Shown: positions 11,423 to 18,357 of the stretch, piece by piece | How the letters are laid out: every line of letters starts with the position of its first letter | Numbering within the stretch: the stretch's first letter is position 1 | Assembly (NCBI GenBank): GCA_027356675.1 | Contig: DAHVXO010000130.1 | Coordinates: 1 to 18,357 of the forward strand | Direction: 5' to 3' | From: Symbiobacteriaceae bacterium | GTDB taxonomy: Bacteria; Bacillota_E; Symbiobacteriia; Symbiobacteriales; Symbiobacteriaceae | DNA length: 18,357 nt | Program-made: the position numbers and the translations under genes | Notes under the pieces: model-generated | Told to the model about the DNA's origin: nothing | Databases searched by the model: none | What the model saw: the letters and a program-made list of their open reading frames with translations, nothing else

Positions 11423-13654
11423 TCATTTCGTGGATCCGTGGCGCAGAACGCGCGTTGCGTTCAGAATAGCGAGGAGCGACACACCCACATCGGCAAACAC
11501 GGCTTCCCACAGGTTGGCCGCACCAGTGGCTCCGAGAGCCATTACAAGAATTTTGACGGCCAAGGCAAACCCAATGTTCTGATGAACAATCTGCCGGGTC
11601 TTACGGGCAATGGACATAGCCGTGGCCAGCTTGGACGGGCTATCGTCCATAATCACGACATCGGCTGCCTCGATCGCCGCGTCGGAGCCCAGTCCGCCCA
11701 TCGCCACACCCACATCGGCCCGGGTCAGCACCGGAGCATCGTTGATGCCGTCGCCGACGAATGCCAGGGCCCCCTTCTTCGGCTGTACCCTTTGCGTGTC
11801 GATGCGCTCAACTTCAGCAACTTTGTCCTCCGGAAGGAGGTTTGAGCGCACCTCATCCAGGCCCAAATCCTGACCCACGCGCTGGGCTACACTCCGTTCA
11901 TCGCCGGTGAGCATCACCTGGCGCCGAACACCCAATCCACGGAGCGCACTGATGGCGCCGACGGCATCCGCCTTTTTCTCATCAGCGATCACGATCCGAC
12001 CGGCAAAGGATCCGTCGGCAGCAACGTAAACAACCGTCCCAGCTTCATCTCCGCTTTTCTCCAGCGGGATTCCTTCCCGCTCCATCAACCGTGCATTTCC
12101 AGCAAGAACCAGCCTGCCCCTAACCCGAGCCTTGACGCCGTGACCCGCCACTTCCTCGTAGTCCGTCACAGAGTCAGCCTCTACTGGACGGCCATACGCT
12201 TCCTGGATCGACGTGGCAATGGGGTGACTGGAATGGACTTCGGCATGCGCGGCAAGTTCCACCACCTCATCGCGGGTAAACTGGCCAAAAGACTTCACTT
12301 CGGTGACTCGGAAGACTCCCTGGGTGAGAGTACCGGTCTTATCCCAGACCACGGTGTCGACCTTGGCCAGGGCGTCCAGATAGTTGGCGCCCTTCACCAG
12401 AATCCCACGCCGGGACGCACCGCCGATCCCGCCGAAGTAGCCCAGCGGAACCGAGATAACCAGCGCGCATGGACAGGAAATAACCAGCAGCACGAGAGCC
12501 CGGCGGAGCCATTCGCTAAAAAGCGCTCCAGGCGTCACCAGGGGCGGAACCACTGCGAGTGCCACTGCGATAAAGACGACTGCGGGCGTGTAGTACCGGG
12601 AAAAGGTGGTGATCACACGTTCGGTGGGGGCCTTGCGGGCAGCGGCCTGCTCGACCAGCTGCATGATCTTGGAGATCGAGGATTCGCCGAACTCTCGGGT
12701 AACCCGCACAGCGATGACGCCGCGGGTGTTAACGGTACCGGCCAACACCGCGTCGCCCACCCCCACTTGACGAGGTACCGATTCGCCAGTCAGTGCGGAA
12801 GTATCCACGTACGAGGAGCCCTCCACGATCTCTCCGTCGAGGGGAATTCGCTCACCGGGCTTCACGACGATCTCTTCTCCGACCGCAACGGCTTCGGGCG
12901 AGACCCGCTGCACTTCGCCGGCGCGCCTAACGTTGGCGTAGTCAGGGCGAACTTCCATAAGGGCACGGATCGACCGCCGGGAGCGGGATACGGCCACGTC
13001 CTGAAAGTACTCGCCCACCGAGTAGAAGAGCATGACCGCCACCGCCTCAGGCAACTGGTGAATAAAGAATGCACCAATGGTGGCAATGGACATCAGGAAG
13101 TTCTCGTCAAAGAACTGTCCGCGTAACGCATTCCGGGCGGCTGCCCAGAGCACTCCTCGACCGACGAGAACATAAGCGCTCAGCAGGACGAGGTACTCGG
13201 CAATGGCATAAGGGGTGTTGTGGAGTCGCTGGTTGAAGAGGAACCCAATCAGGAAGAGGACGGCGGCGACGATCAGTTCCATAAACCGCCCGCGCCCCAT
13301 CTCATCCCCGCCGTGGGTGTGACCATGGTCGTGTCCATGATCGTCGTCGTGATTGTGGTCATGCCCATGATCGTGATCGTGTTCATGATGGTGGGCATGG
13401 TCATGCCCTTCGGCTCGGTGCTCCCCTGCATTCGCGGGTGCAGCTTGGTTTGGCCGCACAATGGAGACACCCGGCTCAACCGTATTGATGATTTCCTGTG
13501 CCAGGTCAACCTGGTCTGCGGGCAAGTGAATCTGCCCGGTCGCAAAGCTGACCGTGGCCTCGCTCAGACCCTTTCGCTGGAGGGCCGCCTCGATCTTATT
13601 GGCACAGCTAGCGCAATCCAGCCCCTTGAGGGTGCAACTGACGACCCTGGCCAC
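11423..13654 (-). CDS. cadA: Zn/Cd/Pb-exporting P1B-type ATPase with a His-rich linker
   Basis: A 743-aa heavy-metal pump. GTG 13654 is chosen because AGGAGGAC lies 8 nt upstream, inside the end of the ArsR gene. The HMA domain has a normal GLDCASC (Cys14, Cys17). Residues 84-114 are a linker of about 15 His with many Asp, expected to bind Zn or Ni/Co. Membrane helices follow, with TGES (289-292), the ion site SCPCA (Cys394, Cys396), DKTGTLT (438-444), HP, GDGINDAP, and terminal-helix Lys (VKILVMAL) and Asp (FADVGVS) as in ZntA/CadA. Proteins with CPC plus these residues export divalent Zn, Cd or Pb rather than Cu(I). It is the second gene after the SmtB-like repressor, so metal should induce it. 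It differs from the CadA-like ATPase at 9066 mainly in its intact CxxC and His tract. Confidence 0.95.
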   Translation of the reverse strand: MARVVSCTLKGLDCASCANKIEAALQRKGLSEATVSFATGQIHLPADQVDLAQEIINTVEPGVSIVRPNQAAPANAGEHRAEGHDHAHHHEHDHDHGHDHNHDDDHGHDHGHTHGGDEMGRGRFMELIVAAVLFLIGFLFNQRLHNTPYAIAEYLVLLSAYVLVGRGVLWAAARNALRGQFFDENFLMSIATIGAFFIHQLPEAVAVMLFYSVGEYFQDVAVSRSRRSIRALMEVRPDYANVRRAGEVQRVSPEAVAVGEEIVVKPGERIPLDGEIVEGSSYVDTSALTGESVPRQVGVGDAVLAGTVNTRGVIAVRVTREFGESSISKIMQLVEQAAARKAPTERVITTFSRYYTPAVVFIAVALAVVPPLVTPGALFSEWLRRALVLLVISCPCALVISVPLGYFGGIGGASRRGILVKGANYLDALAKVDTVVWDKTGTLTQGVFRVTEVKSFGQFTRDEVVELAAHAEVHSSHPIATSIQEAYGRPVEADSVTDYEEVAGHGVKARVRGRLVLAGNARLMEREGIPLEKSGDEAGTVVYVAADGSFAGRIVIADEKKADAVGAISALRGLGVRRQVMLTGDERSVAQRVGQDLGLDEVRSNLLPEDKVAEVERIDTQRVQPKKGALAFVGDGINDAPVLTRADVGVAMGGLGSDAAIEAADVVIMDDSPSKLATAMSIARKTRQIVHQNIGFALAVKILVMALGATGAANLWEAVFADVGVSLLAILNATRVLRHGSTK

Positions 13655-13659
13655 AATGC

Positions 13660-14022
13660 TCAGTCCTCCTGATAGTGTTCCTGCGCTACTTCGATGAGCC
13701 GGACGACGTGATCGTCCGCAAGGGAGTAGTAAACGTGTTTGCCGTCTCGTCTGTTCTTGACGAGTCGCATCATCTTCAACAGCCGCAAGTGATGGGAAAC
13801 AGTTGGGAGGGTGATTTCCAGAACTGTGGCCAGATGGTGGACGCACAACTCTTCGCCGGCCAACAGGTAGAGAATCTTGGTGCGAGTCTCGTCGGCAAGG
13901 ACCTGAAACAGCTCGGAAAGACCGGCCACGGCAAGCACACGCTCGCGGTGACGCTGGATGCTGTCACTGTCAATCTCGGGTGTAGCACATACATCCTTTA
14001 CCAGCCGGGGCGGAGAGTCCAT
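13660..14022 (-). CDS. ArsR/SmtB-family metal-sensing repressor
   Basis: A 120-aa winged-helix repressor. ATG 14022 follows AGGAGGGG at good spacing; a longer frame to 14097 would swallow the promoter. The recognition helix is in TLPTVSHHLRLLKMMRLV (71-88), followed by the wing RRDGKHVYYSL. The last helix has the exact alpha-5 zinc site D-x-H-x10-H-x2-E (D103, H105, H116, E119) of SmtB/CzrA. Cys12 and Cys60 (ELCVHH) partly match the CadC alpha-3N site, whose CxC is here CVH. Zn, Cd or Pb are therefore plausible inducers. Its stop lies 5 nt before the ATPase start. It probably represses its own operon and the CadA-like gene at 9066 through a shared operator. Confidence 0.93.
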   Translation of the reverse strand: MDSPPRLVKDVCATPEIDSDSIQRHRERVLAVAGLSELFQVLADETRTKILYLLAGEELCVHHLATVLEITLPTVSHHLRLLKMMRLVKNRRDGKHVYYSLADDHVVRLIEVAQEHYQED

Positions 14023-14043
14023 GGATTCCCCTCCTATCACCTG

Positions 14044-14097
14044 TACAATTTGATAACTGTCTAATTGTATGCTACGCCGGTGGGAAAGGTGTGTCAA
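14044..14097 (-). promoter_or_regulatory. arsR promoter with SmtB-type operator
   Basis: On the minus strand, TTGACA (14097-14092) and TAGCAT (14074-14069) are 17 nt apart. Overlapping and just downstream of the -10, TACAATT (14044-14050) and AATTGTA (14063-14069) form a perfect inverted repeat with a 12-nt spacer, in the usual place for ArsR/SmtB autorepression. Confidence 0.72.
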
Positions 14098-14229
14098 CTA
14101 TTGGGTAGTGATTATCGTTCCCATTTATGCGGACAGCCTTGGCAGGAGCGTTGCTGCCAAATGTAAGCCCGTCTGCTTAGCGAGCTCACTGATTCACCGG
14201 GGAGATCCCGCCAGTACCGCAAGAAAAAG

Positions 14230-14259
14230 CAGGCGGGGCCGCGTATCGTGGCCCGCCTG
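14230..14259 (+). other. Attenuator-like hairpin upstream of the ZIP gene
   Basis: CAGGCGGGGCC (14230-14240) pairs with GGCCCGCCTG (14250-14259) with one bulged G. It is flanked by AAGAAAAAG before and TTCTTTCC after, so it looks like an intrinsic terminator on either strand. No gene ends here, since both neighbours start outward, which leaves a leader attenuator or a relic. I see no gene in 14098-14341. Confidence 0.4.
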
Positions 14260-14341
14260 TTCTTTCCTGAATGCCCTGTGTTCTGGACTCATAGAAGTTG
14301 GATGGTTAGAACCATGGCCCAAGGTGTGAGGTGAGCATCTT

Positions 14342-15010
14342 TTGGGTGACGCCTTGGTCGTCTCTTCTCTGTCCGGGCTGGCCTCTATCCTGGGGGCTCT
14401 CATCCCGGATCTGTGCTCCTACGTGAACGTGAAACCGATTCGCCCACTTGCAGTGGGAACCGGCTTCTTGCTGGGCAGCGTCCTGTTCGCCATGATGCCG
14501 GCGGTATTTCGCCCCACGGCCGCCGGTCACGCAGGACCTGTTCTGATGGCCGTCGGATTCTTCGGGCTGCTGCTTGTGCAACGCCTTGGTGCTACGTTTC
14601 GGCAGAACGTGAAGTCATTGGTTGTCTGGGCGCCGGTCTGCGGATACGCCCTCCATAGCTTCCTGGAAGGGACCCTACTAGGGCTCGCCATCCGGGGTGG
14701 CCAGCTGTCAGGAATGACTGCGGGACTATCTCTGTTCTTGCATAAACTTCCCGAGGGAGTTGGCCTGGCGACCCTTATTCAGGGCACGAAATGCTCTCCC
14801 CGTCTCGCCCTGTTTGCGTGTGGCCTTGTGGGCATCAGCCTGGTGGTCGGGACATGGGTCACCATGGCGTGGACCACCTTTGTGCCCTTCCCTTCGCCTG
14901 CCTTGGCTGGGGTTGCAGCGGGGGGCTTGCTGTATATCGGAACAGCCGACTCAACGTGGCTTCTTATGGCTGGCGCCATTCTGGCGCACATGGCCACTTA
15001 CCTCGTCTAA
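14342..15010 (+). CDS. ZIP-family metal transporter
   Basis: A 222-aa integral membrane protein of about eight helices. It carries both ZIP signatures: HSFLEG (105-110, equivalent to helix 4 H-N-x-x-D-G) and HKLPEG (134-139, helix 5 H-x-x-P-E-G). These His and Glu residues form the binuclear transport site. ZIP proteins move Zn, Fe or Mn into the cytoplasm. The start is TTG 14342, after a weak GTGAGGTGAG; an in-frame stop at 14327 limits the alternatives. It is short compared with the ~260-aa bacterial ZupT and lacks a long His loop. It is divergent from the ArsR-ATPase operon, so uptake and export genes sit together. No operator of its own is evident. Confidence 0.88.
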   Translation: MGDALVVSSLSGLASILGALIPDLCSYVNVKPIRPLAVGTGFLLGSVLFAMMPAVFRPTAAGHAGPVLMAVGFFGLLLVQRLGATFRQNVKSLVVWAPVCGYALHSFLEGTLLGLAIRGGQLSGMTAGLSLFLHKLPEGVGLATLIQGTKCSPRLALFACGLVGISLVVGTWVTMAWTTFVPFPSPALAGVAAGGLLYIGTADSTWLLMAGAILAHMATYLV

Positions 15011-15014
15011 GCAA

Positions 15015-15064
15015 AACCGCAAGGCCATCACGCGGCAAACCGCCAGGATGCTCGCCTTGCGGTT
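15015..15064. terminator. Hairpin after the ZIP gene
   Basis: AACCGCAAGGC (15015-15025) and GCCTTGCGGTT (15054-15064) are a perfect 11-bp inverted repeat starting 4 nt past the ZIP stop. The flanking T-rich tract (TTTTGCTT) is on the minus-strand side, so direction is uncertain. It lies between convergent genes. Confidence 0.5.
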
Positions 15065-15098
15065 CGAATAGCATGTTCACCGAAAACTCCACAGAGAA

Positions 15099-15124
15099 GC
15101 CCCGGCCAGCGACCTGGCCGGGGC
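15099..15124 (-). terminator. Terminator hairpin after ycnI
   Basis: GCCCCGGCCAG and CTGGCCGGGGC form an 11-bp stem with a 4-nt loop, 17 nt past the ycnI stop. On the minus strand TTCTCTGTGGAGTTTT follows, only moderately T-rich. Confidence 0.6.
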
Positions 15125-15141
15125 GATTCCTACTTGGTCAT

Positions 15142-15783
15142 TTAAGCACCACGCTTGCGCAGAGCCAGCACCAGGGCGAGTGCACTCACAACGAGAGCGG
15201 CTCCCCCCAGCCAGGTTCCAAGAGCGTTGTCCTGTGATGCAGGAGCCGGGGCGGGAGCTGCAGCAGGCTGGGACTGTTGCGGGGCCTTTGGTTCTTCCTT
15301 CGCCGCAGCAGGGGCGTTGCCGGCCGCGGCGGCGACTAACTTTACTGCGGGAGCAGGCTTGTCTGCGCCCTCTGCGCCGACCCAATTCACAACAGTCCCG
15401 TCGCTGTATGTCTGATAGGCTTTCCAAAGGACGGTGCCTTCGTCCTTCGGGTTCCGGACCGAGACCCCGAACTCAAAAAACTCGCCCTTCTTGATCTCAC
15501 CACCGGACCACACGAGGGCCGTCACCTTGCCGGAGGAGTCCTTCTCCGTCTCAAACTTCCAGCCGGGAACGGGTAGTACCGAGCTAAATGTGGAGCCAGT
15601 AGGAAGTTCGACACGCACTTTCACCGTAGGGTTATCCTGCTCATTGGGCACCCGGATCGTATACCGCTCAAAGCCATTGACCGGCGACTGCTTGGGAAGC
15701 ACATTCACATGGGCGCTCGCGATGCCCGCCGTCAATACGACCATAAACAGGGCAACGAATACCGAAACAAGCCGCTTCTTCAA
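15142..15783 (-). CDS. ycnI: YcnI-family (DUF1775) copper-associated membrane-anchored protein
   Basis: A 213-aa secreted protein. TTG 15783 follows AGGAGGGG by 7 nt. A signal peptide (MKKRLVSVFVALFMVVLTAGIASA) should be cut before His25. The mature protein would then begin HVNVLPKQS, with an N-terminal His as in the copper-binding YcnI domain. The DUF1775 beta-sandwich runs to ~residue 145 and includes YTIRVPNEQDNPTVKVRVELP and PGWKFE. A Pro/Ala/Gln-rich linker and one C-terminal helix (ALVVSALALVLAL) with a basic end (RKRGA) anchor it in the membrane. It lies 24 nt after the CopC-CopD gene, as ycnI follows ycnJ in Bacillus. A role in copper binding or delivery outside the membrane follows from the family. 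Confidence 0.92.
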   Translation of the reverse strand: MKKRLVSVFVALFMVVLTAGIASAHVNVLPKQSPVNGFERYTIRVPNEQDNPTVKVRVELPTGSTFSSVLPVPGWKFETEKDSSGKVTALVWSGGEIKKGEFFEFGVSVRNPKDEGTVLWKAYQTYSDGTVVNWVGAEGADKPAPAVKLVAAAAGNAPAAAKEEPKAPQQSQPAAAPAPAPASQDNALGTWLGGAALVVSALALVLALRKRGA

Positions 15784-15807
15784 AGGGATCCCCTCCTAAA
15801 GTATTGG

Positions 15808-17436
15808 CTACGGAACCTCCGGCACAGTGATTTCCCACGTAATTCGATCAGCCTTGGCGCCCGGGGGAGCAATCTCTAAGATAAAGTTCCAGGGCCCTGG
15901 CATGCCAATCAACACGTTTTCGAACCGGTAGCGACCATCTCCGAGGTTCTTGCCGTCGGTCACGTTCTTCCCCATGTCGTGAGTTTTCGCGACCAGCTCA
16001 AGGGTCAGTTTCGTATCCCCAGGCAAGGCTCCCTCGTGGGGCCGGACGGCAACTTCGAGATTTCTATAGCCTGGAGCAAGGGGAGACATGTAATAGGTGA
16101 TCTCGTAGTTCCCACTGTGCAGGCCGAGGTCGAGCACCTCGGGCGGTACTGCGAACCGAGCTGGCGGCACATTCGTCAGCAAGGCCGCAACAGCCAGGAC
16201 CGCCGCCATCAGAGCAACTTCGCCATAAACCAAACGCCGGAGCCACGGACTCGCTGACTCGTTCCGCCGGAGCCTTGGACCCACCACCAGGAGATTGGCA
16301 GCCCCCAGCAAGAGCAAGGGGATGATCAACGACAGCTTGGTGACCAAGGCCATCCCGTAGGTGGTCTGCCAAAGTGCCTTCTGGGACGGGATATGGAGCA
16401 AAGCAGGATACAGGCCTGTACCTATCAAGACCGCCACACTGATTGCGGCAAGTGCGGAGAAGCGACGAACCATAATGCCCAGCTCAGCGGAGGGAGAGCT
16501 GTCCCCTCGGCGGGCCATCGGCACGAGGAAAGCAAACTGAACCAGGCCGCCGGTCCAAGTGGCTGCACTGAGCAGGTGGAGCCAATCGAGTGATACGGTA
16601 AGGATCGGTTGTTCCAGCGCTGCAGCATGCCCCCCGAGCGCCACGGTCGCGAGTCCCACGGTGCCGGCCAACGCCGCAGCCCACCACCGCCGGATGACAA
16701 GACGCATCGATACGGCCGTCCAGAGCAGCAGCACGAGTCGGTAGAGAATCACTCGTCCCGCCTTGGTCAGGAGCATCCTTCCCCAGAGCGACGGATTCAG
16801 CGCTGCCAGAGGAGAGACACCAGCAGCTTGACCGGTTCGTTCAATCAAGAACAGAATGGATCCAATCGCCGCGCCGGCGACCGCCAGCCAGAGGAAGAGA
16901 CCATAGCGCCGACTTGGCTCACTTCGCGCCACGATCCCCTGGGTGATTCCGAGCCCCATCAGGACCAGCAGCCCACCGACCGCCAACCAGTAGCCGACAA
17001 GCAAGCCTGTTGGAGGAGGTCCGTTCGGATCGGGCATGACAGGCTTGTAGTACCGTGCTCCTTCAATTCCCTTGCCCACAGTGAATCCGTAGGAGCCGGA
17101 GACCGGGTGTCCATCTGCTGAAACAACCCGGTAGGCCACGGTGTACAGTCCATCACGCAAGGCAGTCAGAGAAGCAACAACCTTGGTGACATCCCTGGGA
17201 TCAAGCGCAGCATCGCCCTTGTCGACTCTGTTCCCTGTATGGTCGTATACGGCGATCGCACCGAACTCCGCTTCCACTTCCTCGTTAAATTGCAGCTCGA
17301 TCCGCTCGGGTGCTTTCTCCAGGATGCCATCCGCTTCCGGAACCGATCTCTTCAGCATGGTGTGAGCAAATGCCAAGCCGCTGATAGACATCAAAAGCAG
17401 CACCATGAGTGCACCTACGAACCAGCGACGACGCAC
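15808..17436 (-). CDS. ycnJ: CopC-CopD fusion copper import protein (YcnJ-like)
   Basis: A 542-aa membrane protein. GTG 17436 is preferred because AGGAGG lies 7 nt upstream; TTG 17439 is only 4 nt away. A signal peptide ends at Ala24, so mature CopC begins at His25 (HTMLKRSVP). With D108 and H110 (SADGHPV) this forms the CopC Cu(II) site with an N-terminal His. CopD follows from ~145 to ~425 with about eight helices (for example WLHLLSAATWTGGLVQFAFL). An extracytoplasmic beta domain of ~110 residues ends the protein (YEITYYMSPLAPG...NFILEIAPPG). The length is close to Bacillus YcnJ, a copper-uptake protein. It lies 47 nt downstream of the kinase and upstream of ycnI on the same strand, forming a likely operon. 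Confidence 0.93.
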   Translation of the reverse strand: MRRRWFVGALMVLLLMSISGLAFAHTMLKRSVPEADGILEKAPERIELQFNEEVEAEFGAIAVYDHTGNRVDKGDAALDPRDVTKVVASLTALRDGLYTVAYRVVSADGHPVSGSYGFTVGKGIEGARYYKPVMPDPNGPPPTGLLVGYWLAVGGLLVLMGLGITQGIVARSEPSRRYGLFLWLAVAGAAIGSILFLIERTGQAAGVSPLAALNPSLWGRMLLTKAGRVILYRLVLLLWTAVSMRLVIRRWWAAALAGTVGLATVALGGHAAALEQPILTVSLDWLHLLSAATWTGGLVQFAFLVPMARRGDSSPSAELGIMVRRFSALAAISVAVLIGTGLYPALLHIPSQKALWQTTYGMALVTKLSLIIPLLLLGAANLLVVGPRLRRNESASPWLRRLVYGEVALMAAVLAVAALLTNVPPARFAVPPEVLDLGLHSGNYEITYYMSPLAPGYRNLEVAVRPHEGALPGDTKLTLELVAKTHDMGKNVTDGKNLGDGRYRFENVLIGMPGPWNFILEIAPPGAKADRITWEITVPEVP

Positions 17437-17483
17437 CAACCAACCTCCTCACACACGAAAGGAATAGAGTACCGAGAGAAGCG

Positions 17484-18326
17484 TTACTGTGAGACAACAG
17501 CGAGAGGAACAGCTAACTCGACCACTGTACCGCCCCCAGGACGAGATTGAATGCGCAAAGTTCCCCCCAGAAGTTCAGCCCTCTCTTGCGCCGTTGTTAA
17601 TCCGAAGCCGCTGCCTACATCAGCCGTTTGAAAGCCACAACCCGAGTCTGTCACTGATACATGAATAGCGTCATTAGCGACTCTGACGGATAGTCGTGCC
17701 CGGTTTGTGCCAGAGTGGTGAGCGACATTCTCCAGTGCTTCCCGAACGACACCAAGCACGTGCTCCAGAACCTTCTCAGGCACCGTGAAATCGACATCAA
17801 ACTCATCCAGATCAAGTTTCAGGTCAAGTCGGCGTTCTTCGCTTGTCTTCAGTGCCCTCAGAGCGGTGTCCAAGCGCGTGGGTACCGGGCGAGTGCGAAG
17901 TTCGGCGATGGCCTGCTTTACCCTTAGATCGGTCGCCGAGAGATTGGCCCGCAGTTCCTCAACAAGACAGCCTGCACGTTCTGTTTCACCGGTACCAAGT
18001 TGCTCCTGTAGGTCCCTAAGGCGGACCCCAAGATAAAACAGCGCCTGTGAGACGCCATCGTGCAGTTCACGGGCGATCCTGTCTCGCACTTCAAACACTG
18101 CAGCCTCTTCCCGAGCTTTGGACAGCCTTCGCTCAGTCTTGCTGATGTGGCGGGCAACGACCCACAGATAGGCAGCGAACATGATGCCAACAAGCCCCGC
18201 TGTGAGAAGGTTCCCCACCATGGATGGCAACACCCACTGCAGCAGGGAATGACGCACGACCTCAAACATCCCGACCATGACGGGCGTGATGATCACGGGC
18301 CACACCGGGACTGAACGCGGTGTCAT
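17484..18326 (-). CDS. NarX/DesK-type sensor histidine kinase
   Basis: A 280-aa kinase from ATG 18326, with GGGGAGGGGG just upstream; ATG 18350 lacks an RBS. Two hydrophobic segments (~8-28 and ~38-58) are joined by a very short loop, so it has almost no extracytoplasmic sensor. The HisKA_3 box RIARELHDGVSQALFYL gives phospho-acceptor His89 with the HDxxxQ phosphatase motif. The ATPase domain has N200 (REALENVAHHSG), DSGCGF (227-232) and GSGFGLTTAQERAELLGG. The partner would be a LuxR/NarL-type response regulator, not seen here and probably beyond the right edge. It precedes the copper genes by 47 nt on the same strand, so control of copper or envelope stress is a reasonable inference. Confidence 0.93.
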   Translation of the reverse strand: MTPRSVPVWPVIITPVMVGMFEVVRHSLLQWVLPSMVGNLLTAGLVGIMFAAYLWVVARHISKTERRLSKAREEAAVFEVRDRIARELHDGVSQALFYLGVRLRDLQEQLGTGETERAGCLVEELRANLSATDLRVKQAIAELRTRPVPTRLDTALRALKTSEERRLDLKLDLDEFDVDFTVPEKVLEHVLGVVREALENVAHHSGTNRARLSVRVANDAIHVSVTDSGCGFQTADVGSGFGLTTAQERAELLGGTLRIQSRPGGGTVVELAVPLAVVSQ

Positions 18327-18357
18327 CCAACCCCCTCCCCTGAGAGACATTCTAGTT

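Noticed and set aside
12140..13126. 328-aa plus-strand ORF opposite the second ATPase
   Set aside because: Antisense to conserved ATPase motifs, with no RBS and no recognisable domain.
1..18357. tRNA, rRNA or CRISPR array
   Set aside because: I saw no cloverleaf with a CCA-type acceptor, no rRNA-like sequence and no regularly spaced repeats.

Overview
The window is about 18.4 kb of moderately high-GC DNA. Strong AGGAGG-type ribosome-binding sites, many GTG and TTG starts, a Bacillus-like CopC-CopD plus YcnI pair and CadA/SmtB-type metal genes suggest a high-GC Gram-positive bacterium, perhaps a thermophilic or soil Firmicute. That assignment is inference from style, not a marker gene. The window is an accessory island with two halves: defence or mobile-element genes (1-8.3 kb) and metal homeostasis genes (8.4-18.4 kb).

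Defence half, part 1 (1-4.3 kb, plus strand). There is a C5-cytosine DNA methyltransferase with an extra N-terminal region, two small unknown proteins, a Dam/D12-type adenine methyltransferase, and an unknown ORF whose end runs into AT-rich DNA. No restriction nuclease is visible. The spaces between these genes hold repeated structured DNA: a three-segment switching hairpin just upstream of two RBSs, a 15-16 bp direct repeat at three gene boundaries, and a pseudoknot-like segment. This resembles a phage- or ICE-type modification cluster.

Defence half, part 2 (4.4-8.4 kb). An XRE repressor and an ImmA/IrrE-type zinc peptidase overlap on the minus strand. They diverge, through two near-consensus sigma-70-type promoters and candidate palindromic operators, from a four-gene plus-strand operon: single-domain ubiquitin-like protein, E2-like protein, JAMM/JAB isopeptidase and E1-like adenylating enzyme. 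This is a complete bacterial ubiquitin-like conjugation cassette in the BilA-B-C-D gene order, with a control module like CapH/CapP of CBASS systems. It is the strongest candidate for an unusual system here.

Metal half (8.4-18.4 kb). Minus strand: a degraded small membrane-protein locus, a CadA-like P-type ATPase and an ArsR/SmtB repressor with a second CadA/ZntA-like ATPase. The two ATPase transcription units have matching promoter and operator sequence and are probably co-regulated by the ArsR protein. The first ATPase has an in-frame UGA exactly where the first Cys of its GxxCxxC metal-binding motif should be, followed by a SECIS-like hairpin. It may therefore be a selenoprotein, or an ATPase that lost its metal-binding domain by a nonsense mutation. 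Next come a divergent ZIP-family transporter (plus strand), then, on the minus strand, a NarX/DesK-type histidine kinase, a CopC-CopD fusion and YcnI, forming a copper-handling operon. The kinase's partner regulator is presumably beyond the right edge.
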